Shown: positions 33,192 through 41,397, counted from the stretch's first letter. The stretch is DNA of 64,000 nt from Mangrovimonas yunxiaonensis (GCF_000733475.1 NZ_JPFK01000009.1:124001-188000); one strand, 5' to 3'. The notes: a model not told the origin generated them from the sequence alone. Numbers and translations: made by a program.

Positions 33192-34205
33192 TTATAGAGA
33201 CACTGTTTGCCCGTCTTTTAAATTTTTGTTTCCTGCGATTACAACCGAATCACCTATTGACAAGCCCTTGGTAACTATTACTTCATTTCCTTTAAAACTA
33301 CCAAGAGACACCCTTTTTTTAATGGCTTTATTTTCCTTTACGACAAATACATATAGTATATTGTTAGCATCTCTTATAATACTTTCTGAAGGAACTGTAA
33401 TAACATCTACAGTATTACCTGTATTGATTTTTATATTACTAATCATTCCTGGTAATAGTTTATCTTCCTTATTGTCAAGGCGAACTTTTACATTAAAAGT
33501 TCTGGTTACAGCATCTGCACTTGGATTTACAATAGCTACTTTACCATTAAAAGTTTCATTTAATGAAGAGATTTCAACTTTAGCGTCTGTACCTATTTTG
33601 AGTTTAGATATTTCAGATTCAGTAATAGAAGCCTTAGCATATACTTTATCTGTTTTCATTACAGTAAAAGCAGGAACACCAGGTGCTGCTGTAGCACCTA
33701 TTTCTGTCATTTTAGCTGTAATCATTCCAGAAAAAGGGGCATAAAGTTTAGTGTCTGCTAAATTTTTTGCTGCTAAATTTTTGTTTGCGTTTGCTTGGGC
33801 TACAGCCACTTTAACTGCAATAAAATCGCGTTCTGGCAAACTACCTTTTTGATATAAACTATTTAATCTTTTGAAGTTATCATTTGCTTGTTCTAAGCCT
33901 GCATTTGCTATATCAAATGCATTTTTATAGGTGGTTTGGTCTATTGTTGCTAGTAACTGCCCTTTGTTTACTTTTTGACCTTCTTGAACATAAACTTTTG
34001 AAATTCTACCGGGAACTGAGAAACCTAAAGATACTGTGTTATCTGCTTCAATGGTTCCACTATATGTTAGGGATTCCTTTTCTACTGTTGAATTAATTTT
34101 TTTAACAGTGACCTTGGGAATCACAACTTCTTTTACAGTTTCCTTTTTTTCTGAACAACCTACTAATAATAAAGCCAAAGTTGTAAAGGTGATAATTTGC
34201 TTCAT
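33192..34205 (-). CDS. RND efflux periplasmic adaptor (membrane fusion protein), lipoprotein
   Basis: 337 aa. The signal peptide ends in a lipobox (ALLLVGC, Cys17) followed by SEKKETVKE. Then come the half-lipoyl (SYSGTIEADNTVSLGF-like, GRISKVYVQEGQKVNKGQLL), the alpha-hairpin (NAGLEQANDNFKRLNSLYQK), beta-barrel (VYAKASITESEISKLKIGTD) and membrane-proximal domains. It bridges pump and TolC. A 9-bp inverted repeat lies 21-48 bp upstream of its start (34226-34253), a possible operator for the AraC or TetR regulators. Confidence 0.92.
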   Translation of the reverse strand: MKQIITFTTLALLLVGCSEKKETVKEVVIPKVTVKKINSTVEKESLTYSGTIEADNTVSLGFSVPGRISKVYVQEGQKVNKGQLLATIDQTTYKNAFDIANAGLEQANDNFKRLNSLYQKGSLPERDFIAVKVAVAQANANKNLAAKNLADTKLYAPFSGMITAKMTEIGATAAPGVPAFTVMKTDKVYAKASITESEISKLKIGTDAKVEISSLNETFNGKVAIVNPSADAVTRTFNVKVRLDNKEDKLLPGMISNIKINTGNTVDVITVPSESIIRDANNILYVFVVKENKAIKKRVSLGSFKGNEVIVTKGLSIGDSVVIAGNKNLKDGQTVSL

Positions 34206-34225
34206 ATTTATTGCTATAATTTTAT

Positions 34226-34253
34226 AATAATAGGTTACAAAAGTCCTATTATT
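34226..34253. promoter_or_regulatory. 9-bp inverted repeat upstream of the efflux operon
   Basis: AATAATAGG (34226-34234) and CCTATTATT (34245-34253) are exact reverse complements with a 10-bp spacer, 21-48 bp ahead of the adaptor start in the 155-bp gap after the AraC gene. Symmetry suits a dimeric regulator such as the TetR protein of the cluster. Confidence 0.45.
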
Positions 34254-34360
34254 GATATAATTACAACAGGTCTACAAAAAGGAAAAATTGGTCAAAATCA
34301 GTTATTTTTATTAAAAAAAATAAAAAAAATGCACTATTAAGGAAGTTTGTTGGTCAAAAC

Positions 34361-35269
34361 TTAACTTTTAAACTTAATCTCTCTGAACTTAGAAGGTGAG
34401 TAACCCGTGTGTTTTTTGAAATATTTACCAAAGAAAGATTGGTCACTAAATTGAAGCTCGTTTGCAACTTCCGAGATTGATAAGGTTTGATTTTTTAACA
34501 GTAGTTTTGCCTCCATTATTACCGCTTCATCAATTAATTGACTTGCTGTTTTTTTTGAAATAATTTTTAAAACCTTAGACAAATAACCAGGTGTTAAACA
34601 TAAAATATCTGCATAAAATTGAACTGTTCGTTCTTGCTTAAAATTTTCATTTAACAATTTCAAAAAACGAAGTGCTAATTTTTCCTGTCTTGTTAAATTT
34701 GCTTCTAGATTAGGAAACTGTATCTTTAATAATGAAGCGTAATGATACATTAATAAGTTAAAACTATGAGTTATTATCTCATTATTATATGGGTTATTTT
34801 TTCCAAGTCGATTATTTTTTTCTAAAATTTTTGAAACAGAAATAAACGTTTTTAAATCCTCCTTAGATAATTTTAACTTGGGGATACTATTTGCCGTAAA
34901 AAAGTCTAAAGTATCAATATCATTTTTGTTAATTGAGTTTCTCAATATAAAATCAACATTAAAGCTAATAGTTGCTATTTCAAGATTTTTGCTCATTTCT
35001 TGAATATGAGTAACCGTTTGTGGATTTATAACTATTATCTCTGAGTTTTTTATAGTATATCTCAGTAGATTTAATTGGATTTTTAAACTTCCCTTAACTA
35101 CTAGTAAAAAAGCATAGGAATTACCTCTAAAAGGATAACCTATAGGAATTTCTTTAAACTTATTTTTTGATAAATGAACATGTAATCCATTTTCTTCTTG
35201 TGGTATATCTCCAATAATTTCCACCAAATCATCTATTGTAAGACTTTTTATTGAAGATTGTGGATACAT
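34361..35269 (-). CDS. AraC-family transcriptional regulator
   Basis: 302 aa. An N-terminal cupin-like sensing domain (about 20-170) is followed by the double helix-turn-helix: RTVQFYADILCLTPGYLSKV and SISEVANELQFSDQSFFGKY, then FKKHTGYSPSKFREIKF. It stands directly upstream of the RND operon on the same strand and is its probable activator. It begins 37 bp after the integrase stop. Confidence 0.88.
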   Translation of the reverse strand: MYPQSSIKSLTIDDLVEIIGDIPQEENGLHVHLSKNKFKEIPIGYPFRGNSYAFLLVVKGSLKIQLNLLRYTIKNSEIIVINPQTVTHIQEMSKNLEIATISFNVDFILRNSINKNDIDTLDFFTANSIPKLKLSKEDLKTFISVSKILEKNNRLGKNNPYNNEIITHSFNLLMYHYASLLKIQFPNLEANLTRQEKLALRFLKLLNENFKQERTVQFYADILCLTPGYLSKVLKIISKKTASQLIDEAVIMEAKLLLKNQTLSISEVANELQFSDQSFFGKYFKKHTGYSPSKFREIKFKS

Positions 35270-35306
35270 TTTGAGTAGATTTTGTACTCAAATATACTGT
35301 ATTATT

Positions 35307-36563
35307 TTATTTTGATTTAGAATGAATCTTTTGATTGTTTTTATTAATCATCTTAATCTTTAAAGTATTAATATCTTCACTTACTTTTCTTTCAATCACT
35401 CTGGCATAAATTTGAGTAGTAGCAATCTTGGTATGACCGAGTAGCTTAGAAACAGTTTCTATTGGTACACCATTACTTAAAGTTATAGTGGTAGCGAATG
35501 TATGTCTAGCCATGTGAAAGGTCAAGTTCTTTTTGATTTTGCATAAGTCTGCTATTTCTTTTAAATAAGCGTTTATCCTTTGATTAGATAATCTAGGAAG
35601 TATTCCATTATTCGCAACAACTCTTGGATGGTTTTCATATTTAAAAACTAGCTCTAATGCCTTATCTAGAAGTGGGATTTTTACATTAGTCTTTGTTTTC
35701 TGCCTTTTAGTAATTAACCAGTCGTTACCATCAATACCTTTAACAATATTATCTCTGGTAAGATTATTTAGATCTATATAAGAAATACCAGTATAGCAAC
35801 TAAATACAAATAAATCTTTAACTATGTTTAGCCTATTAACAGGACTGTGAAAGTTTTCTAATTTCAATAATTCACTTTCAGAAAGGAACTCTCTTTCTCT
35901 CTTTTCAAAAGAACTCTTAAACCTTACAAAAGGATCTCTGTCTATCCATTCTAAATGGTATGCCATAGTAACCATTTTACGCAACCTCTGTAAATGTTTC
36001 ATTGCAGTATTATTACTGATTTTTCGTTGGTGGTCTGTGGGTTCGTGTGCTTTTAAATAGTATTCAAAATCTACAATAAAAGAATAGTCTAAATTTGATA
36101 AGTAGATATTGTCTGTTTTGATTTTTTTAGACAAAAAGGATTTCAAGTAATTTTGAGTTGTCTTGTAGTGCCTCATTGTGTCTTTGTGAAGATTTTTGCT
36201 CATAGTGGTATTGTGGTATTCGAAAAGCTCTAGTAAACTTCTGTGTTGTTCGTCTTCCCCTAAATATCGAGCTTTAATAGCTTGAGCAGTTATAAGCTTG
36301 TTTTCGCTCAATAGTTGTTCGTAAGCCAAGTAAATTTGGCTACGAACTTGTTCTAAAAATCTATTAAATAATTTGGCTTCTTGGTTGCTGCCTTTTAGTT
36401 TGCTCTTTGCAGAATCCCATTCGGATAAAATGACTTTTCGCTTTAAACTGATGTTAACTCTTTTACCGTTTACAGTTACTCTAGCATAAACCGGTACCTG
36501 GTTGTTATTTAATCGTGAAGTGTTAACCCAAAATAGAAGGGAAAATGTTGACCGAGTTCTCAT
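35307..36563 (-). CDS. int: Tyrosine site-specific integrase (CTnDOT/IntDOT type)
   Basis: 418 aa. An arm-binding domain (1-100), a SAM-like core-binding domain (about 110-205) and a catalytic domain follow in order. Catalytic residues seen: H350, R353 and H354 in HMARHTFATT, H377 in LLGHTKIATT and the nucleophile Tyr386 in QIYARV. The first catalytic Arg of the family is missing: the usual TGLR motif reads TGIS (Ser261), as in the CTnDOT integrase. It lies beside the tRNA-Arg attachment site, and TGTTGACCGA repeats at 36546, 36643 and 36670 could be its arm sites. Confidence 0.92.
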   Translation of the reverse strand: MRTRSTFSLLFWVNTSRLNNNQVPVYARVTVNGKRVNISLKRKVILSEWDSAKSKLKGSNQEAKLFNRFLEQVRSQIYLAYEQLLSENKLITAQAIKARYLGEDEQHRSLLELFEYHNTTMSKNLHKDTMRHYKTTQNYLKSFLSKKIKTDNIYLSNLDYSFIVDFEYYLKAHEPTDHQRKISNNTAMKHLQRLRKMVTMAYHLEWIDRDPFVRFKSSFEKREREFLSESELLKLENFHSPVNRLNIVKDLFVFSCYTGISYIDLNNLTRDNIVKGIDGNDWLITKRQKTKTNVKIPLLDKALELVFKYENHPRVVANNGILPRLSNQRINAYLKEIADLCKIKKNLTFHMARHTFATTITLSNGVPIETVSKLLGHTKIATTQIYARVIERKVSEDINTLKIKMINKNNQKIHSKSK

Positions 36564-36679
36564 AATTGTCGTCTTTTAGTTAAACATTACTCAAAGACGA
36601 AAGTCAAATCAACTACTTGAATTACAGTTTTTTATATCTTATTCGGTCAACACTTTTTGAACATTTATTTGTTGACCGA
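36546..36679. promoter_or_regulatory. Candidate integrase arm-type sites, right end
   Basis: TGTTGACCGA occurs at 36546-36555 and 36670-36679 on the plus strand and at 36643-36652 on the minus strand; a fourth copy lies at the left end of the island (9129-9138). The two outer copies at 36643-36679 also form an inverted repeat upstream of the integrase start. Confidence 0.5.
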
Positions 36680-36734
36680 TTAGCGTCCATAAGATATTAA
36701 ATTTTATCAAATTTTATGATGCCCTAAAAACTAG

Positions 36735-36768
36735 AAAACCTTGCAAATCATATAGTTTGCAAGGTTTT
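36735..36768 (-). terminator. Island-borne terminator downstream of tRNA-Arg
   Basis: A perfect 13-bp stem AAAACCTTGCAAA / TTTGCAAGGTTTT with an 8-base loop, followed on the minus strand by CTAGTTTTT. It replaces the native tRNA terminator that insertion moved to 9023-9051. Confidence 0.65.
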
Positions 36769-36791
36769 GACACACATTGAATGTGTTTCTA

Positions 36792-36813
36792 GTGATCGCG
36801 ACAGGATTCGAAC
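36792..36813. other. Right attachment site in the tRNA-Arg 3' end
   Basis: Identical to 9056-9077 over 22 bp; covers the acceptor 3' strand and half the T-arm of the tRNA. Confidence 0.85.
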
Positions 36814-36866
36814 CTGTGACCGTCTGCTTAGAAGGCAGATGCTCTATCCAGCTGAGCTACGCGACC
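36793..36866 (-). tRNA. tRNA-Arg (anticodon TCT)
   Basis: 74 bases folding as a tRNA: acceptor GGTCGCG / CGCGATC (one G-T pair) with discriminator A, D-arm GCTCAGCTGGATAGAGC, anticodon arm CTGCCTTCTAAGCAG with TCT, and T-arm CAGGTTCGAATCCTG. The 3' CCA is not encoded. Its 3' end is the insertion site of the island, which leaves the tRNA intact. Confidence 0.95.
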
Positions 36867-36889
36867 CTTCAAGAATTATAATTCTGAAG

Positions 36890-36964
36890 TCGGGGTGGCA
36901 GGATTCGAACCTGCGACCTCCTGCTCCCAAAGCAGGCGCGATGACCGGGCTACGCTACACCCCG
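36890..36964 (-). tRNA. tRNA-Pro (anticodon TGG)
   Basis: 75 bases: acceptor CGGGGTG / CACCCCG, anticodon arm CCTGCTTTGGGAGCAGG with TGG, and T-arm GCAGGTTCGAATCCTGC, discriminator A; CCA not encoded. A 15-bp copy of its 5' end (GCTACACCCCGAAAA) recurs at about 37012-37026 in the gap before tRNA-Ser. Confidence 0.95.
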
Positions 36965-37027
36965 AAAAGTGTAAAACTCGTAGTGTAGTTTATCTCGAGT
37001 AAAATCGAGAGGCTACACCCCGAAAAA

Positions 37028-37114
37028 TGGCGGAGAGACGGGGATTCGAACCCCGGCAACACTTACGCGTTGACAGATTAGCAATCTGCTCCATTACCAC
37101 TCTGGCACCTCTCC
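37028..37114 (-). tRNA. tRNA-Ser (anticodon GCT)
   Basis: Type II tRNA with long variable arm: acceptor GGAGAGG / TCTCTCC, anticodon arm CAGATTGCTAATCTG with GCT, variable arm CAACGCGTAAGTGTTG, and T-arm CGGGGTTCGAATCCCCG. The discriminator G is followed by an encoded CCA (37028-37030). Confidence 0.95.
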
Positions 37115-37209
37115 AATGCATTATATAAAAGAACATTTCTCAAATGCGGATGCAAATGTAACGTATCATCTTTAAGAACGCAACTATTTCAATCGTTTTT
37201 TTCCCTAAT

Positions 37210-39258
37210 TTATTCGGGATATTCAATTCTTAAATGATAAATGTTTGCTAATTTGCGTTTTAAGACTTTTTTAATCGATTGTATTTCCTTAAATGTAATG
37301 TTAGCGTTTAAAAACTGCTCTTCAGCCAGTTGCTTGCTAATAATGTTTTCAACAAAACCATCAATCTTTGTCGATGTTGGCTCTTTCAAGCTTTTCGAGG
37401 CCGCCTCTACACTATCACACATCATTAAAATTGCGGTCTCCTTGCTAAAAGGCTTGGGGCCTGGATAAGAAAAATCGGCAGGATTTACTGCTTCGTTTAA
37501 TTCCTTTTCTTTGGCATAAAAATAATACACCATGCTCGTACCGTGATGGGTTCTTATAAAATCGATTACCCGGTCTGGTAAATTGTACTTCTTGGCAATT
37601 TCAATCCCATTAATAACGTGGGCAATAATTATTTCGGCACTTTCTTTTGGCGATAGCTCGTCGTGCGGATTAAGGCCTGTCGCTTGGTTTTCGGTAAAAT
37701 AGGTGGGGTTCTTCATTTTACCAATATCGTGATAAAGCGCGCCTACCCTTACCAACATGGCATTGGCACCAATCTCGTTAGCGGCAGCTTCGGCTAAATT
37801 AGCCACATTTAACGAATGGTGAAAGGTGCCAGGAGCTTTGTTTGAAAGCTCTTTTAAAAGCTTTGAATTGGTATCTGACAATTCCAACAAGGACACATCA
37901 GACACCAAACCAAATAATTTTTCGTAGGCATATATTAAAGGCTGAACAAATAACGTGGCCAAACCACAAAGCACAAACAGCCCAAAAGTTTCCCATTTTA
38001 AGTTTTCAATGCTCCCCTCATGAATAACAAAAAACGCAAAATACGCCACTATATAAATTAGGGTAATTTGTCCTACCGAAATAAAGAGGTTGGCCCTTTT
38101 ATAAAGCTCAGACACCGTTAAAATGGTTACAATACCCGCAATAATCTGTAAAAACATATACTCGTAACTGTTTGAGACAATAGATCCCAACAGCAACACT
38201 GTAATAACATGGGTGAAAAGCCCCAGCCTAGCATCGAAAAAAGCCTTAAGCACCAAAGGCAAAATACAAATAGGTACCACATAAATGTACTTGGCGTTAA
38301 AATTAACAACCAAAGTGGTAACCAAAACCATTAATAAAATGTTGAAGAAAATAAAGGTTACCTTAGTGTTGTTATTAAAAACAGCTCTTCGGTACTTTTG
38401 TAAAAACAACAACAGCATTAATAACGCCAAAGCCACCAATAAGGTATAGGCAAACACAATCCAATTGTAGTTCGAGGCGCTCCAAACCTGCGATTCGTAT
38501 TCTGCCTCGAGAGATTTTAGCTTTTGGTATTTATCCCCTTCAACAACTTCACCCTTAGAAATAATTAAGGTTTCTTTTTCTACACTGCCCCTAGTATACG
38601 ACACTTTGCTCAACTCGTTTTCCAACACTTTTTCGGTAAACGATTTGTCATAGGTTATGTTGGGTTCTACAATGTCGAAAAACAGCGAGACAAACAAATT
38701 AAAATACCTGTCGTAGCCCTCGTTTTCCAACTTAGCTTGTATTATTGGGCGCAAATCGCTTTGCTTTGTTAATTCGCGGTAGGTTACAGCATGCTTTTCA
38801 TTCCGATCCTCTAGTACTGCAACGTGCCTGTCTGGTAAAAAATCGTAATCCTGATCTAAAAGGCCATTTCGGTACAAACGTTCAATAAGCTCCTGCCCTA
38901 TTTTAAACAGTTCGTTTCTTTCTGTTCTAGAAACCGAATCTGGAATAGTATTCGTAAACCCCTGACTGTAAGCCCTAACAACTTGCTGTTTAACTCCTGA
39001 ACTTAAATTAAAGTACAACACCGATTGCTGGGTAATTTCGGTTTTTTCGGCATTAATTTCATCGGCCGATTTTTTTATGGCAAAACCAAAAGGTGCATAA
39101 AGGTTTTCGGACTGCCAGGGTTTGCCACGCTCGAAATTATATTTAAACTTGCCACTCTTAGGAAACAAATAAACAATTAAAAACGTTGTGCTTATAAAAA
39201 GTAATATCTTGTATATAAGCGAATGGTTCCTGTAAAGGGCGTTAATAAAATCTTTCAT
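37210..39258 (-). CDS. 7TM-HD (PgpH-type) cyclic-di-AMP phosphodiesterase-like protein
   Basis: 682 aa. One N-terminal membrane helix (KILLFISTTFLIVYLF), an extracytoplasmic 7TMR-HDED domain (about 45-260), seven membrane helices (about 270-450) and a cytoplasmic HD domain: TFHHSLNVANLAEAAANEIG, then VGALYHDIGKMKNP with the catalytic HD pair, and IRTHHGTSMVYYFY. This is the plan of PgpH, which hydrolyses c-di-AMP to pApA. It is transcribed away from the tRNA cluster on the same strand. Confidence 0.9.
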   Translation of the reverse strand: MKDFINALYRNHSLIYKILLFISTTFLIVYLFPKSGKFKYNFERGKPWQSENLYAPFGFAIKKSADEINAEKTEITQQSVLYFNLSSGVKQQVVRAYSQGFTNTIPDSVSRTERNELFKIGQELIERLYRNGLLDQDYDFLPDRHVAVLEDRNEKHAVTYRELTKQSDLRPIIQAKLENEGYDRYFNLFVSLFFDIVEPNITYDKSFTEKVLENELSKVSYTRGSVEKETLIISKGEVVEGDKYQKLKSLEAEYESQVWSASNYNWIVFAYTLLVALALLMLLLFLQKYRRAVFNNNTKVTFIFFNILLMVLVTTLVVNFNAKYIYVVPICILPLVLKAFFDARLGLFTHVITVLLLGSIVSNSYEYMFLQIIAGIVTILTVSELYKRANLFISVGQITLIYIVAYFAFFVIHEGSIENLKWETFGLFVLCGLATLFVQPLIYAYEKLFGLVSDVSLLELSDTNSKLLKELSNKAPGTFHHSLNVANLAEAAANEIGANAMLVRVGALYHDIGKMKNPTYFTENQATGLNPHDELSPKESAEIIIAHVINGIEIAKKYNLPDRVIDFIRTHHGTSMVYYFYAKEKELNEAVNPADFSYPGPKPFSKETAILMMCDSVEAASKSLKEPTSTKIDGFVENIISKQLAEEQFLNANITFKEIQSIKKVLKRKLANIYHLRIEYPE

Positions 39259-39352
39259 CTAAACGGTTCAATACTCCAAATGTAGTAAAAATATCAACGA
39301 AAATATAAACCGTTTAATACCGCATACATTATCAATTTTACTAAAAAATGAT

Positions 39353-39360
39353 TAATTTTG
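39353..39360 (+). promoter_or_regulatory. Flavobacterial -7 element (TAATTTTG)
   Basis: TAATTTTG fits the Bacteroidota -7 consensus TAnnTTTG and lies 28 bp upstream of the thiolase start; the -33 TTG is not clear. Confidence 0.4.
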
Positions 39361-39387
39361 GGCAACATTAAAAAAACCTTAGAATTT

Positions 39388-40566
39388 ATGAATAAAGAAG
39401 TCGTTATAGTATCTGCTGCAAGAACTCCCATAGGAAGTTTTTTAGGGTCATTATCTACAATACCTGCGCCAAAATTAGGGGCCATAGCCATAAAAGGCGC
39501 TTTAAACAAAATTAACCTAGACCCCAAACACGTTCAAGAAGTCCTTATGGGCCAGGTGGTACAGGCAGGTGCTGGTCAAGCTCCGGCAAGACAAGCGGCT
39601 ATTTATGCTGGAATTCCAGACACGGTACCTTGCACAACCATTAACAAAGTGTGCTCTTCTGGTATGAAAAGCGTGATGCAAGCGGCACAAACCATTGCTT
39701 TAGGCGATGCCGATATTGTTGTTGCTGGCGGTATGGAAAACATGAGTTTAATTCCACATTACTTCCACGCTAGAAATGGCAAGAAATTTGGCCCAGCGAC
39801 TATGGAAGACGGCATGCAAAAAGATGGCCTTGTCGATGCCTACGATAACAATGCCATGGGCGTTTGCGCCGATGCCTGTGCCGTAGAATACAACTTTTCT
39901 AGAGAAGACCAAGATGCCTTTGCCATCCAATCGTACGAGCGTAGTGCCGCTGCTTGGGAAGCTGGAAAGTTTAACAACGAAGTAGTGCCTGTTGAAGTGC
40001 CTCAGCGTCGTGGCGAACCTATAGTTGTTTCAAAAGACGAAGAATTCACCAATGTAAAACTTGAAAAAATCCCTGCATTACGCCCTGCTTTCACAAAAGA
40101 AGGAACCGTTACTGCAGCCAACGCCTCAACCATAAACGACGGCGCTGGAGCCATGGTATTAATGAGCAAGGAAAAAGCCGATGAATTGGGCCTTAAACCT
40201 TTAGCTACAATTAAAAGCTATGCCGATGCTGCCCAAGATCCAAAATGGTTTACTACCGCTCCTGCCAAAGCCTTACCTAAAGCCTTAGACAAAGCTGGTA
40301 TTGGCATTGACGCGGTTGATTATTTCGAGTTTAACGAAGCCTTCTCCGTGGTTGGCTTGGCTAACATGAAAATTTTGGGCTTAAGCGCTAATAACGTTAA
40401 TGTAAATGGTGGCGCCGTATCTTTAGGCCATCCACTAGGGTGTTCTGGTGTTAGAATTCTTATTACACTACTAAATGTACTGGAGCAAAACAATGCAAAA
40501 ATAGGAGCTGCAGCAATTTGCAACGGCGGCGGCGGTGCCTCTGCTATGGTTATTGAAAGAACATAA
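39388..40566 (+). CDS. Acetyl-CoA C-acyltransferase (thiolase)
   Basis: 392 aa from the ATG at 39388; the upstream extension to 39358 overlaps the likely promoter. The thiolase active site is complete: nucleophile Cys89 in INKVCSSGMKS, NEAFSVVG, GGAVSLGHPLGCSGVR and the second Cys in CNGGGGASAM. It catalyses thiolytic cleavage or condensation of acyl-CoA (acetoacetyl-CoA class by its VCSSGM and length). It precedes an NlpC/P60 gene by 29 bp on the same strand. Confidence 0.92.
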   Translation: MNKEVVIVSAARTPIGSFLGSLSTIPAPKLGAIAIKGALNKINLDPKHVQEVLMGQVVQAGAGQAPARQAAIYAGIPDTVPCTTINKVCSSGMKSVMQAAQTIALGDADIVVAGGMENMSLIPHYFHARNGKKFGPATMEDGMQKDGLVDAYDNNAMGVCADACAVEYNFSREDQDAFAIQSYERSAAAWEAGKFNNEVVPVEVPQRRGEPIVVSKDEEFTNVKLEKIPALRPAFTKEGTVTAANASTINDGAGAMVLMSKEKADELGLKPLATIKSYADAAQDPKWFTTAPAKALPKALDKAGIGIDAVDYFEFNEAFSVVGLANMKILGLSANNVNVNGGAVSLGHPLGCSGVRILITLLNVLEQNNAKIGAAAICNGGGGASAMVIERT

Positions 40567-40595
40567 CGCTTAATAACCTACTTGATCCCTTTTTA

Positions 40596-41345
40596 ATGCT
40601 ATACGGAATTTGCCATTTAAGTATTGTTCCCCTAAGGCTTGAACCATCAGATAAAAGCGAACTGGTTTCACAGGTCTTATATGGCGATTATTTTAAAATA
40701 ATTGAAAAAAGAAAAGCCTGGAGCAAAATAAGGCTTGGTTTCGACAATTACGAAGGCTGGATAGACAACAAGCAACTTGTAGAAATATCTAAAGAACAAT
40801 ACGAAGCCCTACATAAAGAGCAACCCATTGTTGCTACCGATTTGGTCGAGTTTATTGAAGACGAGCACAAGCAGCTTTTCCCCATTCCAATAGGGGCTTG
40901 TGTTAACGGCTTACATTTACTTAACCATAAACATGATGGCAATACGCATAGCGAAACGTTTGTAAAAAGCAATTTAATTAAAACCGCTTTTCTTTACTTA
41001 AACGCCCCCTACCTTTGGGGTGGGAAAACCCCTTTTGGAATAGATTGTTCTGGCTTTACCCAAATGGTTTACAAACTTAATGGCCACAAGCTGTTAAGGG
41101 ACGCCTCGCAACAAGCTACACAAGGAGAGTCTTTAAGTTTTATTGAGGAAAGTGAAGCCGGTGATTTGGCTTTTTTCGACAATAGTGAAGGCCATATTGT
41201 TCATGTAGGAATTATTATGGAAGACAACTACATTATTCATGCCCATGGCAAAGTAAGAATAGACCGCTTGGACCATTCTGGCATTTACAATCATGAGCAA
41301 CGTAGGCACACCCATAAACTGCGTGTTATAAAAAAGATCGTATAA
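40596..41345 (+). CDS. NlpC/P60 (C40) family peptidase with SH3 domains
   Basis: 249 aa. An SH3-like N-terminal region (YGDYFKIIEKRKAWSKIRLG, YEGWIDNKQL) leads to the C40 domain (about 125-245): catalytic Cys in FGIDCSGFTQMVYK, His in GHIVHVGIIM and third residue in IIHAHGKV. Such enzymes cleave gamma-D-Glu-diamino acid bonds in peptidoglycan. No signal peptide is visible, suggesting recycling of muropeptides in the cytoplasm. A strong terminator follows. Confidence 0.9.
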   Translation: MLYGICHLSIVPLRLEPSDKSELVSQVLYGDYFKIIEKRKAWSKIRLGFDNYEGWIDNKQLVEISKEQYEALHKEQPIVATDLVEFIEDEHKQLFPIPIGACVNGLHLLNHKHDGNTHSETFVKSNLIKTAFLYLNAPYLWGGKTPFGIDCSGFTQMVYKLNGHKLLRDASQQATQGESLSFIEESEAGDLAFFDNSEGHIVHVGIIMEDNYIIHAHGKVRIDRLDHSGIYNHEQRRHTHKLRVIKKIV

Positions 41346-41348
41346 AAA

Positions 41349-41372
41349 AAGCCGCTTTTAAGCGGCTTTTTT
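41349..41372 (+). terminator. Rho-independent terminator
   Basis: AAGCCGCTTTTAAGCGGCTT stem-loop followed by a T run, directly after the NlpC/P60 stop and usable from both strands (the TPR gene ends 26 bp further). Confidence 0.85.
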
Positions 41373-41397
41373 ATTTATTAGTTTAAGCTTTAAAGGC

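Larger units (their letters stand above)
9056..36813. mobile_element. Integrative genomic island in tRNA-Arg(TCT), CTnDOT-type integrase
   Basis: The boundaries come from a perfect 22-bp direct repeat: 9056-9077 and 36792-36813, both beginning GTGATCGCGACAGG, the right copy being the 3' end of tRNA-Arg. The integrase gene lies next to the tRNA. Sequences TGTTGACCGA, possible integrase arm sites, occur near both ends. The interior is visibly more A+T-rich than the flanks and carries RteC, an excisionase-like protein, a DnaC-like ATPase and accessory cargo. No relaxase, coupling protein or conjugation gene is seen, so it looks mobilisable or dependent on a helper rather than self-transmissible. 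Confidence 0.85.

Noticed and set aside
36767-36988. 73-codon frame covering tRNA-Arg and tRNA-Pro
   Set aside because: It is the translation of tRNA genes on the opposite strand.
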